Part shown: in pieces, positions 57,301 through 64,000 of the stretch
Layout of the letters: every line of letters begins with the position of its first letter
Numbering within the stretch: the first letter of the stretch is position 1
Source of the DNA: Primulina eburnea
Lineage: Eukaryota; Streptophyta; Magnoliopsida; Lamiales; Gesneriaceae
Length of the DNA: 64,000 nucleotides
Assembly: GCF_022965805.1 (NCBI RefSeq)
Contig: NW_027331436.1
Coordinates: 1 to 64,000, forward strand
Direction of reading: 5' to 3'
The notes under the pieces: generated by a model
Databases searched by the model: none
Seen by the model: the letters and a program-made list of their open reading frames with translations, nothing else
What the model was told of the DNA's origin: nothing
Program-made: the position numbers and the translations under genes

Positions 57301-60300
57301 CCAAGTTCTTTTTAAGAGTAGCACGCAAAAGTGTTCCTAAAGTTCTATTTTTAACTTCAGTTTGTCCATCCGTTTGAGGATGACAAGTAGTAGATTACAA
57401 CTTTATTGTGCAAAGTTTAGCCCATAAAGTAATCCAAAAATAGAATCCCTCCCCTTCTTAGTCCTAGGCAACCCCAAAATAAAGTCCATAGAAATGTCAA
57501 TCCAAGTTCTTTTAAGAATAGCACGCACAAGTGTTCCCAAAGTTCTATTTACAACTTCAGTTTGTCCATCCGTTTGAGGATGACAAGTAGTAGATTACAA
57601 CAATATTGAGCAAAGTTTAGCCCATAAAGTAATCCAAAAATAGAATCCCTCACCTTCTTAGTCCTAGGCAACCCCAAAATAAAGTCCATAGAAATGTCAG
57701 TCCAAGTTCTTTTAAGAATAGCACGCAAAAGTGTTCCCAAAGTTCTATTTACAACTTCAGTTTGTCCATCCGTTTGAGGATGACAAGTAGTAGATTACAA
57801 CAATATGGAGCAAAGTTTAGCCCATAAAGTAATCCAAAAATAGAATCCCTCCCCTTCTTAGTCCTAGGCAACCCCAACATAAAGTCCATAGAAATGTCAA
57901 TCCAAGTTTTTTTAAGAATAGCACGCAAAAGTGTTCCCAAAGTTCTATTTACAACTTCAGTTTGTCCATCTGTTTGAGGATGACAAGTAGTAGATTACAA
58001 CAATATTGAGCAAAGTTTAGCAATAAAGTAATCCAAAAATAGAATCCCTCCCCTTCTTAGTCCTAGGCTACCCCAAAATAAAGTCCTTAGAAATGTCAAT
58101 CCAAGGTCTTTTTAAGAATAGCACGCAAAAGTGTTCCCAAAGTTCTATTTACAACTTCAGTTTGTCCATCCGTTTGAGGATGACAAGTAGTAGATTACAA
58201 CAATATTGAGCAAAGTTTAACCCATAAAGTAATCCAAAAATAGAATCCCTCACCTTCTTAGTCCTAGGCAACCCCAAAATAAAGTCAATAGAAATGTCAG
58301 TTCAAATTCTTTTAAGAATAGCACGCAAAAGTGTTCCCAAAGTTCTATTTACAACTTCAATTTGTCCATCCGTTTGAGGATGACAAGTAGTAGATTACAA
58401 CAATATGGAGCAAAGTTTAGCCCATAAAGTAATCCAAAAATAGAATCCCTCCCCTTCTTAGTCCTAGGCAACCCCAAAATAAAGTCCATAGAAATGTCAA
58501 TCCAAGTTCTTATTAAGAATAGCACGCAAAAGTGTTCCCAAAGTTCTATTTACAACTTCAGTTTGTCCATCCGTTTGAGGATGACAAGTAGTAGATTACA
58601 ACAATATTGAGCAAAGTTTAGCCCATAAAGTAATCCAAAAATAGAATCCCTCCCCTTCTTAGTCCTAGGCAACCCCAAAATAAAGTCCATAGAAATGTCA
58701 ATCCAAGTTCTTTTTAAGAATAGCATGCAAAAGTGTTCTCAAAGTTCTATTTACAACTTCAGTTTGTCCATCCGTTTGAGGATGACAAGTAGTAGATTAC
58801 AACAATATTGAGCAAAGTTTAGCCCATATAAGTTCTATTGACAACTTCAGTTTGTCTATCCGTTTGAGGATGACAAGTAGTAGATTACAACAATATTGAG
58901 CAAAGTTTAGCCCATATAAGTTCTATTGACAACTTCAGTTTGTCTATCCGTTTGAGGATGACAAGTAGTAGATTACAACAATATTGAGCAAAGTTTAGCC
59001 CATAAAGTAATCCAAAAATAGAATCCCTCCACTTCTTAGTCCTAGGCAACCCCAAAATAAAGTCCATAGAAATGTCAATCCAAGTTCTTTTTAAGAATAG
59101 CACGCAAAAGTGTTCCCAAAGTTCTATTTACAACTTCAGTTTGTCCATCCGTTTGAGGATGACAAGTAGTAGATTACAACAATATTGAGCAAAGTTTAGC
59201 CCATAAAGTAATCCAAAAATAGAATCCCTCACCTTCTTAGTCCTAGGCAACCCCAAAATAAAGTCCATAGAAATGTCAGTCCAAGTTCTTTTAAGAATAG
59301 CACGCAAAAGTGTTCCCAAAGTTCTATTTACAACTTAAGTTTGTCCATCCATTTGAGGATGACAAGTAGTAGATTACAACAATATGGAGCAAAGTTTAGC
59401 CCATAAAGTAATCCAAAAATAGAATCTCTCCCCTTCTTAGTCCTAGGCAACCCCAACATAAAGTCCATAGAAATGTCAATCCAAGTTCTTTTTAAGAATA
59501 GCACGCAAAAGTGTTCCCAAAGTTCTATTTACAACTTCAGTTTGTCCATCTGTTTGAGGATGACAAGTAGTAGATTACAACAATATTGAGCAAAGTTTAG
59601 CCATAAAGTAATCCAAAAATAGAATCCCTCCCCTTCTTAGTCCTAGGCTACCCCAAAATAAAGTCCTTAGAAATGTCAATCCAAGGTCTTTTTAAGAATA
59701 GCACGCAAAAGTGTTCCCAAAGTTCTATTTACAACTTCAGTTTGTCCATCCGTTTGAGGATGACAAGTAGTAGATTACAACAATATTGAGCAAAGTTTAG
59801 CCCATAAAGTAATCCAAAAATAGAATCCCTCACCTTCTTAGTCCTAGGCAACCCCAAAATAAAGTCAATAGAAATGTCAGTCCAAATTCTTTTAAGAATA
59901 GCACGCAAAAGTGTTCCCAAAGTTCTATTTACAACTTCAGTTTGTCCATCCGTTTGAGGATGACAAGTAGTAGATTACAACAATATGGAGCAAAGTTTAG
60001 CCCATAAAGTAATCCAAAAATAGAATCCCTCCCCTTCTTAGTCCTAGGCAACCCCAAAATAAAGTCCATAGAAATGTCAATCCAAGTTCTTTTTAAGAAT
60101 AGCACGCAAAAGTGTTCTCAAAGTTCTATTTACAACTTCAGTTTGTCCATCCGTTTGAGGATGACAAGTAGTAGATTACAACAATATTGAGCAAAGTTTA
60201 GCCCATAAAGTAATCCAAAAATAGAATCCCTCACCTTCTTAGTCCTAGGCAACCCCAAAATAAAGTCAATAGAAATGTCAGTCCAAATTCTTTTAAGAAT

Positions 60301-63300
60301 AGCACGCAAAAGTGTTCCCAAAGTTCTATTTACAACTTCAGTTTGTCCATCCGTTTGAGGATGACAAGTAGTAGATTACAACAATATGGAGCAAAGTTTA
60401 GCCCATAAAGTAATCCAAAAATAGAATCCCTCCCCTTCTTAGTCCTAGGCAACCCCAAAATAAAGTCCATAGAAATGTCAATCCAAGTTCTTTTTAAGAA
60501 TAGCACGCAAAAGTGTTCCCAAAGTTCTATTTACAACTTCAGTTTGTCCATCCGTTTGAGGATGACAAGTAGTAGATTACAACAATATTGAGCAAAGTTT
60601 AGCCCATAAAGTAATCCAAAAATAGAATCCCTCCCCTTCTTAGTCCTAGGCAACCCCAAATAAAGTCCATAGAAATGTCAATCCAAGTTCTTTTAAGAAT
60701 AGCACGCAAAAGTGTTCTCAAAGTTCTATTTACAACTTCAGTTTGTCCATCCGTTTGAGGATGACAAGTAGTAGATTACAACAATATTGAGCAAAGTTTA
60801 GCCCATATAAGTTCTATTGACAACTTCAGTTTGTCTATCCGTTTGAGGATGACAAGTAGTAGATTACAACAATATTGAGCAAAGTTTAGCCCATAAAGTA
60901 ATCCAAAAATAGAATCCCTCACCTTCTTAGTCCTAGGCAACCCCAAAATAAAGTCCATAGAAATGTCAATCCAAGTTCTTTTTAAGAATAGCACGCAAAA
61001 GTGTTCCCAAAGTTCTATTTACAACTTCAGTTTGTCCATCCGTTTGAGGATGACAAGTAGTAGATTACAACAATATTGAGCAAAGTTTAGCCCATAAAGT
61101 AATCCAAAAATAGAATCCCTCCCCTTCTTAGTCCTAGGCAACCCCAAAATAAAGTCCATAGAAATGTCAATCCAAGTTCTTATTAAGAATAGCACGCAAA
61201 AGTGTTCCCAAAGTTCTATTTACAACTTCAGTTTGTCCATCCGTTTGAGGATGACAAGTAGTAGATTACAACAATATTGAGCAAAGTTTAGCCCATAAAG
61301 TAATCCAAAAATAGAATCCCTCCCCTTCTTAGTCCTAGGCAACCCCAAAATAAAGTCCATAGAAATGTCAATCCAAGTTCTTTTTAAGAATAGCACGCAA
61401 ATATTGAGCAAAGTTCTATTTTCAACTTCAGTTTGTCCATCCGTTTGAGGATGACAAGTAGTAGATTACAACAATATGGAGCAAAGTTTAGCCCATAAAG
61501 TAATCCAAAAATAGAATCCCTCTCCTTCTTAGTCCTAGGCAACCCCAAAATAAAGTCCATAGAAATGTCAATCCAAGTTCTTTTAAGAATAGCACGCACA
61601 AGTGTTCCCAAAGTTCTATTTACAACTTCAGTTTGTCATCCGTTGGGAGATGACAAGTAGTAGATTACAACAATATTGAGCAAAGTTTAGCCCATATAAG
61701 TTCTATTGACAATTCAGTTTGTCCATCCGTTTGAGGATGACAAATAGTAGATTACAACAATATTGAGCAAAGTTTAGCCCATAAAGTAATCCAAAAATAG
61801 AATCCCTCCCCTTCTTAGTCCTAGGCAACCCCAAAATAAAGTCCATAGAAATGTCAATCCAAGTTCTTTTTAATAATAGCACGCAAAAGTGTTCTCAAAG
61901 TTCTATTTACAACTTCAGTTTGTCCATCCGTTGAGGATGACAAGTAGTTAGATTACAACACAATATTGAGCAAAGTTTAGCCCATAAAGTAATCCAAAAA
62001 TAGAATCCCTCCCCTTCTTAGTCCTAGGCAACCTCAAAATAAAGTCCATAGAAATGTCAATCCAAGTTCTTTTAAGAATAGCACGCAAAAGTGTTCCCAA
62101 AGTTCTATTTACAACTTTAGTTTGTCCATCCGTTTGAGGATGACAAGTAGTAGATTACAACAATATGGAGCAAAGTTTAGCCCATAAAGTAATCCAAAAA
62201 TAGAATCCCTCCCCTTCTTAGTCCTAGGCAACCCCAAATTAAAGTCCATAGAAATGTCAATCCAAGTTCTTTTTAAGAATAGCACGCAAAAGTGTTCTCA
62301 AAGTTCTATTTACAACTTCAGTTTGTCCATCCGTTTGAGGATGACAAGTAGTAGATTACAACAATATTGAGCAAAGTTTAGCCCATATAAGTTCTATTGA
62401 CAACTTCAGTTTGTCTATCCGTTTGAGGATGACAAGTAGTAGATTACAACAATATTGAGCAAAGTTTAGCCCATAAAGTAATCCAAAAATAGAATCCCTC
62501 CACTTCTTAGTCCTAGGCAACCCCAAAATAAAGTCCATAGAAATGTCAATCCAAGTTCTTTTTAAGAATAGCACGCAAAAGTGTTCCCAAAGTTCTATTT
62601 ACAACTTCAGTTTGTCCATCCGTTTGAGGATGACAAGTAGTAGATTACAACAATATTGAGCAAAGTTTAGCCCATAAAGTAATCCAAAAATAGAATCCCT
62701 CCCCTTCTTAGTCCTAGGCAACCCCAAAATAAAGTCCATAGAAATGTCAATCCAAGTTCTTATTAAGAATAGCACGCAAAAGTGTTCCCAAAGTTCTATT
62801 TACAACTTCAGTTTGTCCATCCGTTTGAGGATGACAAGTAGTAGATTACAACAATATTGAGCAAAGTTTAGCCCATAAAGTAATCCAAAAATAGAATCCC
62901 TCCCCTTCTTAGTCCTAGGCAACCCCAAAATAAAGTCCATAGAAATGTCAATCCAAGTTCTTTTTAAGAATAGCACGCAAATATTGAGCAAAGATCTATT
63001 TTCAACTTCAGTTTGTCCATCCGTTTGAGGATGACAAGTAGTAGATTACAACAATATGGAGCAAAGTTTAGCCCATAAAGTAATCCAAAAATAGAATCCC
63101 TCCCTTTCTTAGTCCTAGGCAACCCCAAAATAAAGTCCATAGAAATGTCAATCCAAGTTCTTTTAAGAATAGCACGCACAAGTGTTCCCATAGTTCTATT
63201 TACAACTTCAGTTTGTCCATCCGTTTGGGGATGACAAGTAGTAGATTACAACAATATTGAGCAAAGTTTAGCCCATATAAGTTCTATTGACAACTTCAGT

Positions 63301-64000
63301 TTGTCCATCCGTTTGAGGATGACAAATAGTAGATTACAACAATATTGAGCAAAGTTTAGCCCATAAAGTAATCCAAAAATAGAATCCCTCCCCTTCTTAG
63401 TCCTAGGCAACCCCAAAATAAAGTCCATAGAAATGCAATCCAAGTTCTTTTAAGAATAGCACGCACAAGTGTTCCCAAAATTCTATTTACAACTTCAGTT
63501 TGTCCATCCGTTTGGGGATGACAAGTAGTAGATTACAACAATATTGAGCAAAGTTTAGCCCATATAAGTTCTATTGACAACTTCAGTTTGTCCATCCGTT
63601 TGAGGATGACAAGTAGTAGATTACAACAATATGGAGCAAAGTTTAGCCCATAAAGTAATCCAAAAATAGAATCCCTCCCCTTCTTAGTCCTAGGCAACCG
63701 CAAAATAAAGTGCATAGAAATGTCAATCCAAGTTCTTTTTAAGAATAGCACGCAAAAGTGTTCTCAAAGTTCTATTTACAACTTCAGTTTGTCCATCCGT
63801 TTGAGGATGACAAGTAGTAGATTACAACAATATTGAGCAAAGTTTAGCCCATAAAGTAATCCAAAAATAGAATCCCTCCCCTTCTTAGTCCTAGGCAACC
63901 CCAAAATAAAGTCCATAGAAATGTCAATCCAAGTTCTTTTTAAGAATAGCACGCAAATATTGAGCAAAGTTCTATTTTCAACTTCAGTTTGTCCATCCGT
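54308..64000. repeat. Integrase-derived satellite array, higher-order block, runs off the window
   Basis: ~200-bp monomers with frequent 88-bp short units (54752, 56044, 56934, 58826, 58914, 60804, 61692, 62384, 63274, 63561) and the recombinant CACGCAAATATTGAGC unit (55743, 61394, 62974, 63949). A cassette recurs with 1580-bp spacing (60776/62356, 61220/62800). Two short units stand in direct tandem at 58833 and 58921, 88 bp apart. A few small indels cluster near 61630-61970. The array continues beyond base 64000. No gene seen. Confidence 0.95.

Overview
The window is plant nuclear DNA of satellite/pericentromeric type with no recognisable host gene. It suggests an angiosperm: both intact full-size LTR elements are Ty3/gypsy chromoviruses, and three of the four elements keep a primer-binding site matching plant initiator tRNA-Met (TGGTATCAGAGCC). 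The species cannot be named from the sequence.

Layout. About 36 kb (1-11298, 16170-24707, 29462-35307, 43145-43874, 54308-64000) is one tandem satellite with a ~200-bp monomer. Read on the minus strand, the monomer is a collapsed piece of a retrotransposon integrase: a segment around the first catalytic Asp ([18 protein letters not shown]) joined to a segment around the catalytic Glu ([17 protein letters not shown]), with the part between them missing. The integrase resembles that of CRM/Reina-type chromoviruses. Shortened (88-bp) and recombinant monomers recur in cassettes, giving higher-order structure.

Four LTR elements interrupt the array, each flanked by a 5-bp target-site duplication. 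(1) 11299-16169 (-) is an indel-riddled copy of (2) 24708-29461 (-), a small non-autonomous CRM-like element. Its single ORF fuses Gag to a remnant integrase and lacks reverse transcriptase. (3) 35308-43144 (+) is an intact Tekay/Del-like chromovirus with one uninterrupted 1511-residue Gag-Pol and nearly identical LTRs. (4) 43875-54307 (-) is a second intact Tekay-like chromovirus whose Gag and Pol frames are separated by what looks like a 378-bp GT-AG intron exactly at the Gag-protease junction.

History. Array segments at 29462-31560 and 33500-35300 look like unoccupied paralogues of the loci now holding the retrotransposons, so the cassettes spread first and the elements landed later. LTR divergence by eye is about 3/807 for element 2, 1/1476 for element 3 and one substitution plus microsatellite slippage in 2662 for element 4. 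The stretch 7.9-16.2 kb repeats 21.3-29.5 kb but is full of one-base indels, which looks more like unpolished sequence or false duplication than evolution.

The most notable observations are the putative Gag/Pol intron, the integrase-derived satellite, palindrome arrays upstream of the LTR TATA boxes, and two unrelated elements inserted at the same nucleotide of the monomer. All comparisons were made by reading, without alignment software.
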